7,868 bases of DNA from Candidatus Dojkabacteria bacterium UBA5209 (GTDB lineage: Bacteria > Patescibacteriota > Dojkabacteria > SC72), in contig DHVL01000004.1 of the NCBI GenBank assembly GCA_002412645.1, positions 1 to 7,868 of the forward strand. Reading direction: 5' to 3'. Position 1 is the stretch's first letter. Each line of letters opens with the position of its first letter. Shown in pieces: positions 1-7,300 of this stretch. The notes under the pieces are model-generated. The model worked only from the letters and a program-made list of their open reading frames with translations. It did not search any database and had not been told where the DNA came from. A program made the position numbers and the translations under genes.

Positions 1-807
1 GGTATATTTGCTTTCTTCATTGGAAATCTTTCCTTACTTCGTTTTTACACTAAAAAGAACTCCTTTAACTATTTACTCTTAGGTATTGGTTTTTTAGCAG
101 TAGGTTTCCTAGATGTATTTCAGATATTTTTAACATTAAATACATTCTCAGATCTTTTTGTAGTACATAGCTCTGATATATTTCCAAACAGTATTGTATT
201 TTCTAGACTCTTTCTTTCTTTAATATTTTTCCTTAGTTGGTTGTTTTTAATTGAGGAAAACAAAGAGAAGAAATTAAATGAAAAGCTTGTATTCTTAGGT
301 TTCTTTGTAATACTTTCCATATTCATTGTGCTACTTAGTGTATTCTCAGAGATATTCTCTACACAGAGTGAATATATATTGGCGATAATAGTGCAGACGA
401 TATCAATGATGGTATATGTTCTAACATTAATTGGATATATGAGGAGTGGGGGAATATATTACAGAAACTTTGATTTCTGGTTAATATTCTCTCTTACATT
501 TGCCATACTTTCACAGATATTCTTCTTACCTTTTCTTAATATTGAGTACTACTTGATGCTTAATCTTTCTACTTTAGCTAAATTCTTTAGCTATTTAGTA
601 CTGCTGATTGGCTTTCTGCACAGTATATATGAGATGTACAAGAGTGAGGAGAATATACAAAAAGAATTACTCAAGAAGAATTTAATACTTACTGAAACAA
701 AGAAAAAGGTAGAAGAAGCATATATGGTATTAAGGAGTGAGAAGTGGGAATTAGGTAAGAAGAAGGGGTCAGCTGATAAAATATTAAAGGATATTTTAAA
801 GAAGTAA
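1..807 (+). CDS. Seven-helix membrane sensor-like protein with C-terminal coiled coil (5' end missing)
   Basis: The frame is open from the first base of the window to the TAA at 805-807, giving 268 visible residues, so the true start lies upstream. A TTG at 241 could be read as a start but would cut off three hydrophobic segments, so it is unlikely. About seven membrane segments are visible, roughly at residues 1-10 (partial), 24-44, 66-85, 95-115, 122-145, 158-180 and 188-208. They are followed by a highly charged helical tail (about 214-268) rich in Lys and Glu that looks like a coiled coil. The layout, with an LLLGIGFLAVGFLD stretch and the last helix running into the coiled coil, resembles MASE3-type membrane sensor domains found in front of histidine kinases and diguanylate cyclases. 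No kinase, GGDEF or other output domain follows: the protein stops after the coiled coil. It may signal through a separate partner or act as a scaffold. The MASE3 relation is an inference from pattern and topology only. The next gene starts 1 nt after the stop, so the two are probably co-transcribed. Confidence 0.75.
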   Translation, partial: GIFAFFIGNLSLLRFYTKKNSFNYLLLGIGFLAVGFLDVFQIFLTLNTFSDLFVVHSSDIFPNSIVFSRLFLSLIFFLSWLFLIEENKEKKLNEKLVFLGFFVILSIFIVLLSVFSEIFSTQSEYILAIIVQTISMMVYVLTLIGYMRSGGIYYRNFDFWLIFSLTFAILSQIFFLPFLNIEYYLMLNLSTLAKFFSYLVLLIGFLHSIYEMYKSEENIQKELLKKNLILTETKKKVEEAYMVLRSEKWELGKKKGSADKILKDILKK

Positions 808-808
808 T

Positions 809-1531
809 ATGTATTCTCCTAAGATTAAAAAATATCAGAAGAAATTCGAATATACATATGCATTTGGTTCCTTTCCTGTAATTGATTTATTACAGAAACA
901 CCCTGAGGTTGTTTACAAGGTACTTCTTAAAAACAATACAGATGATAGTGAGGGTATATCAGAGATTAAATCTTTGTGTGATGAGAAGAGTATCCCTTAC
1001 GAGTATGCAGATAGGTTAATAGACAAGATTGCTGTTAAAGAGAATACATATGTAGTAGGGGTCTTTAAGAAGTATGAGTCAGAATTAGAGTCTGAGAGTA
1101 ATCACTTACTTCTGGTTAATCCTAGTAATATGGGTAATGTAGGTACCATTATTCGGACAATGTTAGGTTTTAATTTTAAAAACCTTGCTATTATTAAACC
1201 TTCTGTAGATATCTTTGACCCTATGGTTGTTAGATCTACAATGGGAGCTCTTTTCAATATTAACTTTGAGATGTTTGAGAGTATAGAGGAATATATTAAA
1301 AAATATCCTAATCAAAATCTCTACCCTTTTATGTTAGATGGTGCTAAAGATATTAAAGAGGTTGAGTTTAAAGAACCGTTTACAATTATTCATGGTAATG
1401 AATCAAAAGGATTAGATTCTAAATACAAAGGTATCGGACAGAGTGTATATATTCCTCATTCGGATAGTATAGACTCTTTGAATCTTTCTGTTGCTACTTC
1501 CATTTCTTTATGGGAGGTATCCAAAAAATAG
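809..1531 (+). CDS. TrmH/SpoU-family (SPOUT) RNA 2'-O-ribose methyltransferase
   Basis: This 240-residue protein has the three SPOUT motifs in order. Motif 1 is NPSNMGNVGTIIRT at residues 104-117, with the conserved Asn and Arg116. Motif 2 is HGNESKGL at 195-202. Motif 3 is IPHSDSIDSLNLSVA at 215-229, which forms part of the trefoil knot that binds S-adenosylmethionine. Residues about 15-90 correspond to the SpoU substrate-binding (L30e-like) domain. Family members of this length methylate a ribose 2'-OH in 23S rRNA (RlmB-like) or tRNA; the exact target cannot be read from the sequence, so no symbol is given. The ATG at 809 is preceded in frame by a TAA at 797-799, which limits upstream choices, and it lies 1 nt after the previous stop. 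No good Shine-Dalgarno sequence is seen, only a weak AAAGAAG. The tmRNA promoter begins within 10 nt of the stop codon. Confidence 0.93.
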   Translation: MYSPKIKKYQKKFEYTYAFGSFPVIDLLQKHPEVVYKVLLKNNTDDSEGISEIKSLCDEKSIPYEYADRLIDKIAVKENTYVVGVFKKYESELESESNHLLLVNPSNMGNVGTIIRTMLGFNFKNLAIIKPSVDIFDPMVVRSTMGALFNINFEMFESIEEYIKKYPNQNLYPFMLDGAKDIKEVEFKEPFTIIHGNESKGLDSKYKGIGQSVYIPHSDSIDSLNLSVATSISLWEVSKK

Positions 1532-1539
1532 TAGGAAAA

Positions 1540-1548
1540 TGGTATAAT
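1540..1548 (+). promoter_or_regulatory. Extended -10 promoter of the tmRNA gene
   Basis: TGGTATAAT is a perfect extended -10 element (TGn followed by TATAAT at 1543-1548). It lies 20 nt before the first base of mature tmRNA, so transcription would start around 1555 and leave a leader of about 14 nt for RNase P to remove. No TTGACA-like -35 is visible 16-18 nt upstream, which fits an extended -10 type promoter. It sits immediately after the methyltransferase stop codon, so the tmRNA probably has its own transcription start. Confidence 0.6.
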
Positions 1549-1568
1549 ACAATGTTCTTTAAGAATAT

Positions 1569-1979
1569 GGGGACGTAAGGCTTTCGACAGAAGTCATAGG
1601 GGCTGTTTGTCACAAATCGTTTTTTAGTTCGTAAAACTAAAACACAGATAAGTGTAGAAAACAAAATAAACGCTTTTGCAAGTAATTTAAAGGCTGCATT
1701 CGCTGCACCTCTTTATAATTACAATTTTGCTTAAGTCTAACTGATTAATTTTGGTTAGTGTCTAATACTTCTATCTCTAGTTAGTGTATTAGATAGTCGT
1801 TACTAGGGTATGTCTATTATCTCTTGTCGGTAGGGGATTGTAGATTAATCTAATTACTGAGCAAACAGGACTTTTTGTTAGATTTTTTAGTTTTGTTTGA
1901 CTATATAAATCTAAATACATTTGTACATGACACAGTTCTTAACTTTTGGACGTGGGTTCAACTCCCACCGTCTCCACCA
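1569..1979 (+). ncRNA. ssrA: Transfer-messenger RNA (tmRNA)
   Basis: This RNA rescues ribosomes stalled on broken mRNAs and adds a degradation tag to the unfinished protein, working with SmpB. The tRNA-like domain is clear. The 5' strand GGGGACG (1569-1575) pairs with CGTCTCC (1969-1975) in a 7-bp acceptor stem whose third pair is G-U (1571 with 1973), the identity element for alanyl-tRNA synthetase. The discriminator is A1976 and CCA is encoded at 1977-1979. The T arm is GTGGG-TTCAACT-CCCAC (1952-1968). The D-loop-like CTTTCGACAG stretch (1581-1590) matches the tmRNA consensus. Helix 2 can be formed by 1589-1597 with 1927-1931 and 1936-1939. A hairpin at 1622-1629/1635-1642 lies where pseudoknot 1 is expected, upstream of the tag frame, and an 8-bp stem TCTAATAC/GTATTAGA (1761-1768/1786-1793) lies in the downstream pseudoknot region. 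The form is one-piece, not permuted, and 411 nt is slightly longer than usual. The 3' end is 5 nt from the stop codon of a convergent gene. Confidence 0.96.
1654..1734 (+). other. tmRNA tag-peptide reading frame
   Basis: By comparison with the E. coli resume site (UAGUC before the first codon), the TAAGT at 1649-1653 places the resume codon at GTA 1654-1656. GAA at 1657 is a possible alternative. The frame then runs 26 codons to TAA at 1732-1734. The tag begins VENKINAFASN and ends FAAPLYNYNFA. It is much longer than the 8-15 residues common in bacteria and does not end in the usual Leu-Ala-Ala. Its tail, aromatic-Asn-Phe-Ala, recalls the long Mollicute tags that end NYAFA. The stop codon and frame are seen directly; the exact resume codon is inferred. 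Confidence 0.8.
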
Positions 1980-1984
1980 TTTCT

Positions 1985-2821
1985 TTATTTCAATTCCATA
2001 CTCTTAAGTATTTCATCTACTGTTTGTAGATCTTTCTCTGTAGCATCTGAAGATGCACCATAGAAGTATGCTTCACCCATAGTTCCATCTTCATGCATAA
2101 AGTTTAGACCCTCGAGTGTAAGTAAACCAGATACACACCCTGCTTCAAAGTAGTTATTACCCTCTTGTTCATCATAGAAATATGATATTCCAACTCTTCT
2201 AAATGTTTTTCCTAACCAATCAAACTGTACATACTCAGTATCTGAGTAATCAGTAATATTCATTTCTTCTCCCATTTCATCTGCAATGGATTGGTTAGTT
2301 GTCATATGATCTGGATTGTAATCTGCAAACTGTACATACATTGGACATCCTACAAAACCAACTCCAGAAACAGCTCTTACTGTAAAGATTTCTGTCTCTC
2401 CTCTGTATATCTTTAACCCTGTTAAACCTTCATATGTTTGTCCCTCAGGTAGAGCTTCTGTACCCTCTCCATTGTAATATTCTTTAATACTCCACCCCTC
2501 TGGTACTGTTGCTTTAATAGTGTCTCCTTCAAAAGAGCTAAACTCTGTTTTCTTTTCTTCTCCTGTTGGATCTTCTGTATTTTGAGTGTTTGTATTTTCT
2601 GTTTCTTGTTCGGTATTAGGAGTTTCTTTCTTTAAAAGAGTATCAAAATATCCATTCTGATATGCCAAAATACCTGCTGTTATTAACAGTAGTATGAAAA
2701 GAAAAGCTATTATTAAAAGTAATACCTTTTTACTAATTCCTTTCTTAGGTTCTTTTACTTCTGTTTGTTGTAATGGAGGCTGTGGAGTAGGTATTGGATT
2801 TGTATTTGGTATGTTTTCCAT
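1985..2821 (-). CDS. Membrane-anchored surface protein with large outer domain, function unknown
   Basis: I do not recognise this 278-residue protein as a named family. It has a Pro- and Gln-rich N-terminal tail (residues 1-25), a short basic patch, one strong membrane helix (about 33-54), a low-complexity Glu/Thr/Asn linker (65-92) and an outer domain (94-278). The orientation would be N-terminus in, C-terminus out. The outer domain holds only two cysteines, C159 and C229, which may form a disulfide. Its opening (KATVPEGWSIKEY) and ending (DLQTVDEILKSMELK) resemble the first and last elements of PsbP/Mog1-like extracellular domains; this is a fold-level guess. The ATG at 2819-2821 is preferred. 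A TTG five codons upstream (2834-2836) would also be in frame but adds little. No Shine-Dalgarno sequence is seen. It follows the cysteine-rich gene by 62 nt on the same strand and converges on the tmRNA. Confidence 0.8.
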   Translation of the reverse strand: MENIPNTNPIPTPQPPLQQTEVKEPKKGISKKVLLLIIAFLFILLLITAGILAYQNGYFDTLLKKETPNTEQETENTNTQNTEDPTGEEKKTEFSSFEGDTIKATVPEGWSIKEYYNGEGTEALPEGQTYEGLTGLKIYRGETEIFTVRAVSGVGFVGCPMYVQFADYNPDHMTTNQSIADEMGEEMNITDYSDTEYVQFDWLGKTFRRVGISYFYDEQEGNNYFEAGCVSGLLTLEGLNFMHEDGTMGEAYFYGASSDATEKDLQTVDEILKSMELK

Positions 2822-2883
2822 ATATTTAAAATACAAAGTTTATATATCTAGAAATTACATTAGTAAGTGTAAAAAAGCAATTT

Positions 2884-3177
2884 TTAGAAATCTATTGGAC
2901 ATACAGAACCATCATCACAGTACTTAGTGGAGGTGTCTTCGCATGCTTTCTCTGTACATATGGTTTCTCCATTGCTACAGAAGCATACATTACAACCATC
3001 TATAGCATCATATGTTTCTTTGTCTGCATATGCCCAACCATTGTATTCACATCTTTTTGCTTCAACAAAGAGATTGGTATTTTCTGTATAGAAGATGTAA
3101 CTAACAAGCCCTATGATAATGGTAGCTAGGGTTATTGCAACCCTTGTTAAGAAATTTATCTTTTTCTCTTTATCCAT
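2884..3177 (-). CDS. Small membrane-anchored cysteine-rich protein with pacifastin-like pattern
   Basis: This 97-residue protein has a basic start (MDKEKK), one membrane helix or uncleaved signal anchor (about 11-30) and an outer part with eight cysteines: C43, C62, C65, C67, C74, C79, C87 and C93. The core CNVCFCSNGETICTEKAC (62-79) fits the pacifastin protease-inhibitor signature C-N-x-C-x-C-x2-G-x3-C-T-x3-C. The spacing from the first to second cysteine is 18 residues instead of the 9-12 usual in arthropod pacifastins. An extra pair, in CDDGSVCP (87-94), follows. The disulfides would form outside the cell. A protease-inhibitor role is only suggested by the pattern; other small disulfide folds such as VWC-like modules are possible. 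The start is the first ATG after the upstream noncoding region; no Shine-Dalgarno sequence is present. The 278-residue surface protein lies downstream on the same strand and may be co-transcribed. Confidence 0.8.
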   Translation of the reverse strand: MDKEKKINFLTRVAITLATIIIGLVSYIFYTENTNLFVEAKRCEYNGWAYADKETYDAIDGCNVCFCSNGETICTEKACEDTSTKYCDDGSVCPIDF

Positions 3178-3360
3178 ACTCTAAATATACAGTATTAAGA
3201 AGTATTGTACTAGAGTAAACTGTCGGGTAAAATCATCTTACCAGAAGTGGGAAAGCTCTTTACTTCTAGTATTTCCATCTTAAAAAGTATATTTAATTCA
3301 CAGTTAATATCCCTTTCTGAAGGAGTATATATATTGTGATAATAGTAGTTTGATGAAATA
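3178..3360. other. Noncoding stretch between cysteine-rich gene and tRNA-Ser
   Basis: No convincing coding frame is seen here. An imperfect hairpin can form on the + strand with arms AGAAGT (3243-3248) and ACTTCT (3262-3267), extended inward by G-U pairs. No T-run follows it, so it is not a typical terminator. The left edge should contain the promoter of the minus-strand cysteine-rich gene. The 3' trailer of the tRNA-Ser transcript runs into this region, and no clear terminator for it is visible. Confidence 0.4.
3184..3189 (-). promoter_or_regulatory. Possible -10 box 6 nt before the cysteine-rich gene
   Basis: TATATT on the minus strand sits exactly 6 nt before the ATG at 3177-3175. If it is a -10 box, transcription would begin at or next to the start codon, giving a leaderless mRNA. 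No -35 match is evident, and TA-rich words are common in this AT-rich DNA, so the call is weak. Confidence 0.25.
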
Positions 3361-3449
3361 CGGAGAGGGCGGGATTCGAACCCGCGGTAGGCTTTGACAC
3401 CTACGACTCGTTAGCAGTGAGTTCCTTTCGACCACTCAGGCACCTCTCC
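3361..3449 (-). tRNA. tRNA-Ser (anticodon GCU)
   Basis: An 89-nt class II tRNA reads on the minus strand. The acceptor stem GGAGAGG/CCTCTCC (3443-3449 with 3362-3368) is fully paired and the discriminator is G (3361), as expected for serine. The T arm is GCGGG-TTCGAAT-CCCGC. The long variable arm is GTAGG/CCTAC, typical of serine tRNAs. The anticodon loop CTGCTAA gives anticodon GCU, reading AGC and AGU codons. The anticodon stem has an A-C mismatch next to the loop. CCA is not encoded (the next bases are TAT), unlike the tmRNA, so a CCA-adding enzyme is needed. Confidence 0.96.
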
Positions 3450-3460
3450 TAAATCCCGTA

Positions 3461-3469
3461 ATTATATCA
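3461..3469 (-). promoter_or_regulatory. Extended -10 promoter of tRNA-Ser
   Basis: On the minus strand TGATATAAT is a perfect extended -10 element (TGn plus TATAAT at 3466-3461). It ends 11 nt before the tRNA 5' end, which would leave a leader of only a few nucleotides. As with the tmRNA, no good -35 is visible, which suggests that extended -10 promoters are usual for stable RNAs in this genome. Confidence 0.55.
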
Positions 3470-3503
3470 CATCTTTTAGGTAGATATAGATTGGAATTTC
3501 CTC

Positions 3504-3509
3504 TAAAAT
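3504..3509 (+). promoter_or_regulatory. Possible -10 box just before nfo
   Basis: TAAAAT lies 6 nt before the nfo ATG at 3516, at the same distance as the box before the cysteine-rich gene. Transcription from it would start at about the start codon. The 66-bp gap between the divergent tRNA-Ser and nfo must hold both promoters. No -35 or Shine-Dalgarno sequence is seen. Confidence 0.3.
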
Positions 3510-3515
3510 ATTACT

Positions 3516-4385
3516 ATGTACTTAGGAGCACATGTATCCTCCAGTGGAGGAATAGAAAATGCAATAAAAGAGGGGGACAAGTATGGGATCAATGCAATAC
3601 AGATGATGCCTACTGCCCCTATGAGATGGGCAACAAAGAAAATACCAGATGAGAGTATTGAGAGTTTTGTTAAAGCAATGAAGGGTAGTGTTGTTAAGAA
3701 GATATTAATACATGGTATATATTTAACCAATTTAGCAAGAGAGGATAAGCAGATGTTCCATCTTGGGAAGATGGGCCTAGCTATATATTTAGATTTTGCT
3801 AATAGAGTGAGTGAGTTAATTAAAAAGAAAGACTTAGATGTAGAGATATTGGGAATATGTTTTCATCCTGGTTCTCAAAAAGAGCTCAACTATGAAGATT
3901 CCTTAGAAAGAATCTCATACGGTATAGATTGGGTCTTAGATGAGGTAGGGGGAGATCAACTACTTTTGATTGAATCTACAGCAGGAACTGGTAGTAATAT
4001 GGGTAGAAATTTTACAGAGCTTTCTCAAATGAGAGAGGGTTGTAAAGGTAAGGATAGGGTGGGGTATGTAATAGATACACAGCATACATATGCGGGAGGA
4101 TATGATTGGGTTAATGATATAGATAGTGTGGTAGAGGAAATCGGAGAGACTCTCTCTTTTGAGAGAGTTAAAGCAATACATCTTAATGACTCTTTGATGG
4201 CTTTAGCTTCTAACAAAGATAGGCATGCTAATTTAGGAGAAGGTAAGTTAGGAAAGGATACAGTAAAGAATATATTACATAGGAAAGAATTTAAGAATAT
4301 TCCTTTCATATTAGAAACGCCTGCACTTAAGAGTGCATCTACAATGGGCAAAGAGATAGACAATTTAAAAGAATTTGCTAAGTAA
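3516..4385 (+). CDS. nfo: Endonuclease IV (AP endonuclease, deoxyribonuclease IV)
   Basis: This 289-residue enzyme cuts DNA 5' of abasic sites and removes blocked 3' ends in base excision repair. It is a TIM-barrel protein with three metal ions. All nine metal ligands of the E. coli enzyme can be matched: H66 (LIHGIYLTNLA), H117 (CFHPGS), E153 (LIESTAGTG), D187 and H190 (VIDTQH), H222 (IHLNDS), D235 and H237 (DRHANLGEG) and E267 (LETPA). The N-terminal GAHVSSSGG motif is also present. DTQH replaces the more usual DTCH, a non-ligand change. Length is normal for the family. The ATG at 3516 gives the canonical N-terminus directly before strand 1, with a stretch of only 66 nt back to the divergent tRNA. 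The stop codon TAA overlaps the ATG of the helicase-nuclease by 1 nt, so the two are probably translationally coupled. Confidence 0.97.
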   Translation: MYLGAHVSSSGGIENAIKEGDKYGINAIQMMPTAPMRWATKKIPDESIESFVKAMKGSVVKKILIHGIYLTNLAREDKQMFHLGKMGLAIYLDFANRVSELIKKKDLDVEILGICFHPGSQKELNYEDSLERISYGIDWVLDEVGGDQLLLIESTAGTGSNMGRNFTELSQMREGCKGKDRVGYVIDTQHTYAGGYDWVNDIDSVVEEIGETLSFERVKAIHLNDSLMALASNKDRHANLGEGKLGKDTVKNILHRKEFKNIPFILETPALKSASTMGKEIDNLKEFAK

Positions 4386-7300
4386 TGAATATAAATCTAA
4401 ATGAGAAACAAAAACTTGCAGTACAACATAAGAAGGGGGCACTGTTAATAATAGCAGGAGCAGGTACTGGTAAAACTGCAGTAATTACCCAAAGAATATT
4501 ACATATAATAAATAGTAAATGGGCTAAACCAAATGAGATATTAGCTCTTACATTTACAGATAAAGCATCAGAAGAAATGCTTACTCGTGTAGATGAGAAT
4601 CTCCCCCTTAGCTATGGCGATATATGGATATCTACATTCCATTCATTCTGTGATCGTATACTTAGACAAGAGGGTCAATATATTGGTTTAGATACTAACT
4701 ACTCAATGATGTCCTCTGCCCAAAGCTATATATTTTTTAGAAAGAACCTTTTTAATTTCTCTTTAAAAAAATTTAGACCTTACGGTAATCCTACGAAATT
4801 CATTGATGACATACTTAAGCATTTCTCTAGATTGCAAGATGAGGATGTATCTCCTTCTGATTACATAGCTTTTGCTAAGAAATTACCTAAGAGAACTAAA
4901 GAACAGAAAGAAGAATATGAGGATATATTAGAGCTTGCTACTGTATATGACGAGTATACTAAGTTAAAGATAGAGAATTCTAAGATTGATTTTGGTGATT
5001 TGATAATACTTACCATTAAATTGTTTAGAGAAAAACCTAACCTCTTAAAGAAGTATAAAGAGAGATTTAAATATATTTTGGTAGATGAATTCCAAGATAC
5101 TAATTACACACAAAATGTATTAGTAAACATACTCTCTGGTTTAGATCCAAAGAATGAGCAGGAAAAAATCGGAAAGATAAATCCTAACTTAACTGTAGTA
5201 GGGGATGATGACCAAGCCATATACAAATTTAGAGGAGCTGCAATCTCTAATATATTGGAATTTAAGAAACTTTACCCTAAAGCTAAAGAGATTGTATTAA
5301 CAGAGAATTATAGATCAAGACAAGAGATATTAGATTCCTCTTACTCTTTGATTCGGCATAATAATCCGTATAGGTTAGAAGTGACAGAAAAGATTGAAAA
5401 GAGACTTCTTGCAAGAGCTCCTTTTGATGATGATGATGACACTGTATCTTTAGTTGTTGCCCAAGATGAGGATAGTGAAGCAGAGTGGGTAGCTAAAGAG
5501 ATACTAGAGCTTACAGGTTATATAGATGAGAATGTTTCAGATAGGGCTCAGAAATTTGATAGGGAGGGTCAATCTACATTTGTTGAGCTAGTAGATGATA
5601 GGAAGTATCAGTTTTCGGATATTGCAATATTAGTTAGGGCTAATGCCCATGCTGATGTAATCATTAAGAATTTAAGATATTTTGGTATTCCTTACAAAGT
5701 TGGAGGCTCTAGAGGTTTGTACTCTAGGGATGAGATTAAATATTTAATTGCTTTTCTTAAAACGGTTGTTAATTACAAAGATGAAATATCTGTTTACAAA
5801 CTACTTACTCTTCCAATTTGGAATATTACAGCTAGAGAGTTTGTCGAGATAAATAGATTAGCTCGAGAGAATAGAATATCCGTATTAGAAGAGCTTGAAG
5901 AATTACTAAACATTAAAATTGGAGAAGTAGAGAGTATAGATATACATAGTAGTAATATATTGAATAGAATTCTCTCTGATGATGCAAAAGAAGGTCTTTT
6001 ACTTTTGCTTAATATCTTAAATGACACCTTTAAAAAGATTGCAGAGGGTAAAAGTACAGGAGAAATACTCTATGATTTTGCTCAAGAGAGTGGGTATATA
6101 GCTTCTTTCTTAGAGGAGGAAAGTGAACAGAAAGAGTTTAAGATTTCTAATATCTCTAAATTCTTCAATTACTTACAAGAGTACGAAAAAGAGAACTCAG
6201 ATTCTAATATATATGAATATGTAGATTTCCTTAATTACAGTATTGAAATAGGGGATTCTCCTTTAGTAGATCAAATGGATATGTCAGAGTATGATGCGAT
6301 TAATATTTTAACTGTACATAGTGCAAAGGGATTAGAATTCCCATGTGTATTTTTAGTGAATCTGGTTTCAGATAGATTCCCATCTCAGAATAGGAGGGAT
6401 ACTATTCCAATTCCAGAGGGCTTAATAAAAGAATCACTGTCTGACTTAGATGAAAAAGAAGAGCATCTACACGAAGAAAGAAGATTATTCTATGTAGGTG
6501 CTACTAGAGCAAAAGAGAAACTTTTCTTAACTGCTGCTAACTTCTATGGTGGCGCTAAAAGGAGAAAAAAAGGTAGTGTATTTCTGTATGAACTACTTGA
6601 TAGGGATATATCTGAGGAGTTTGAGAATCCTAAAGTATTAAAAAATGATAAAGTAAGAAGTATGTATGAACAAAAAGAGGAAAGCCTTATACTTAAAGAT
6701 GTAAAGATAGATGTAGGTAAGAGAGTTAGTTATTCTCAAATAAATATATATCAGGATTGTCCTAAGAAGTATGAGTATTCATATGTATTGCAATTACCAT
6801 CTAGACCTAGTCCTGCGTTTTCTTTCGGGACTACAGTTCATAATGCACTAAAAGATTTCTACAATACTGTAAGAATGGCAAAAGAGGGTTTAGGTTTTTC
6901 TGAATTACCTACTAAAGAAGATTTACTTTCTCTTTTTGAAAAACATTGGGTATCTGTAGGATATGATAGTAAGAAGCATGAGAAAGAGAGGAAAGAGAGT
7001 GGTAAGGAAATGATGAATGCTTTCTATGAAAAATTGTATAGTGAAAAACAGAGACCTTACAGATTAGAAGAGTCATTTACTGTACATCTTAAGGAGAGTT
7101 CTTTTGTAGGTAAAATAGACAGGATGGATTTAATAGAGATGGTAGATGGTATTGCTCATGTTGAGATTATCGATTACAAAACAGGTAAGGAGAAGAGTAG
7201 TACCGATGTTAAGAAGGATTTACAACTACCTTTGTACTGTATATTTGCCGAACAAAGTTTAGGAGTTAAGGTTATTAAGGCTAAATACGTATTTGTTGAA

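Noticed and set aside
1875..2063. Short + strand open frame across the tmRNA 3' end
   Set aside because: It lies on the tRNA-like domain of the tmRNA and the antisense of the following gene; the translation shows no gene-like features.
2871..2885. A-run and T-run forming a small inverted repeat between the two minus-strand surface genes, as a terminator
   Set aside because: The stem is only five A-T pairs, overlaps the stop codon of the cysteine-rich gene and is expected by chance in such AT-rich DNA.
3243..3267. Hairpin in the noncoding region as a riboswitch or terminator
   Set aside because: The stem is short, relies on G-U pairs on one strand, has no T-run, and no known riboswitch consensus is visible.
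4025..4363. Minus-strand open frame of 112 codons inside nfo
   Set aside because: It is the antisense shadow of a gene with all nine metal ligands in the forward frame; composition mirrors the Nfo codons.
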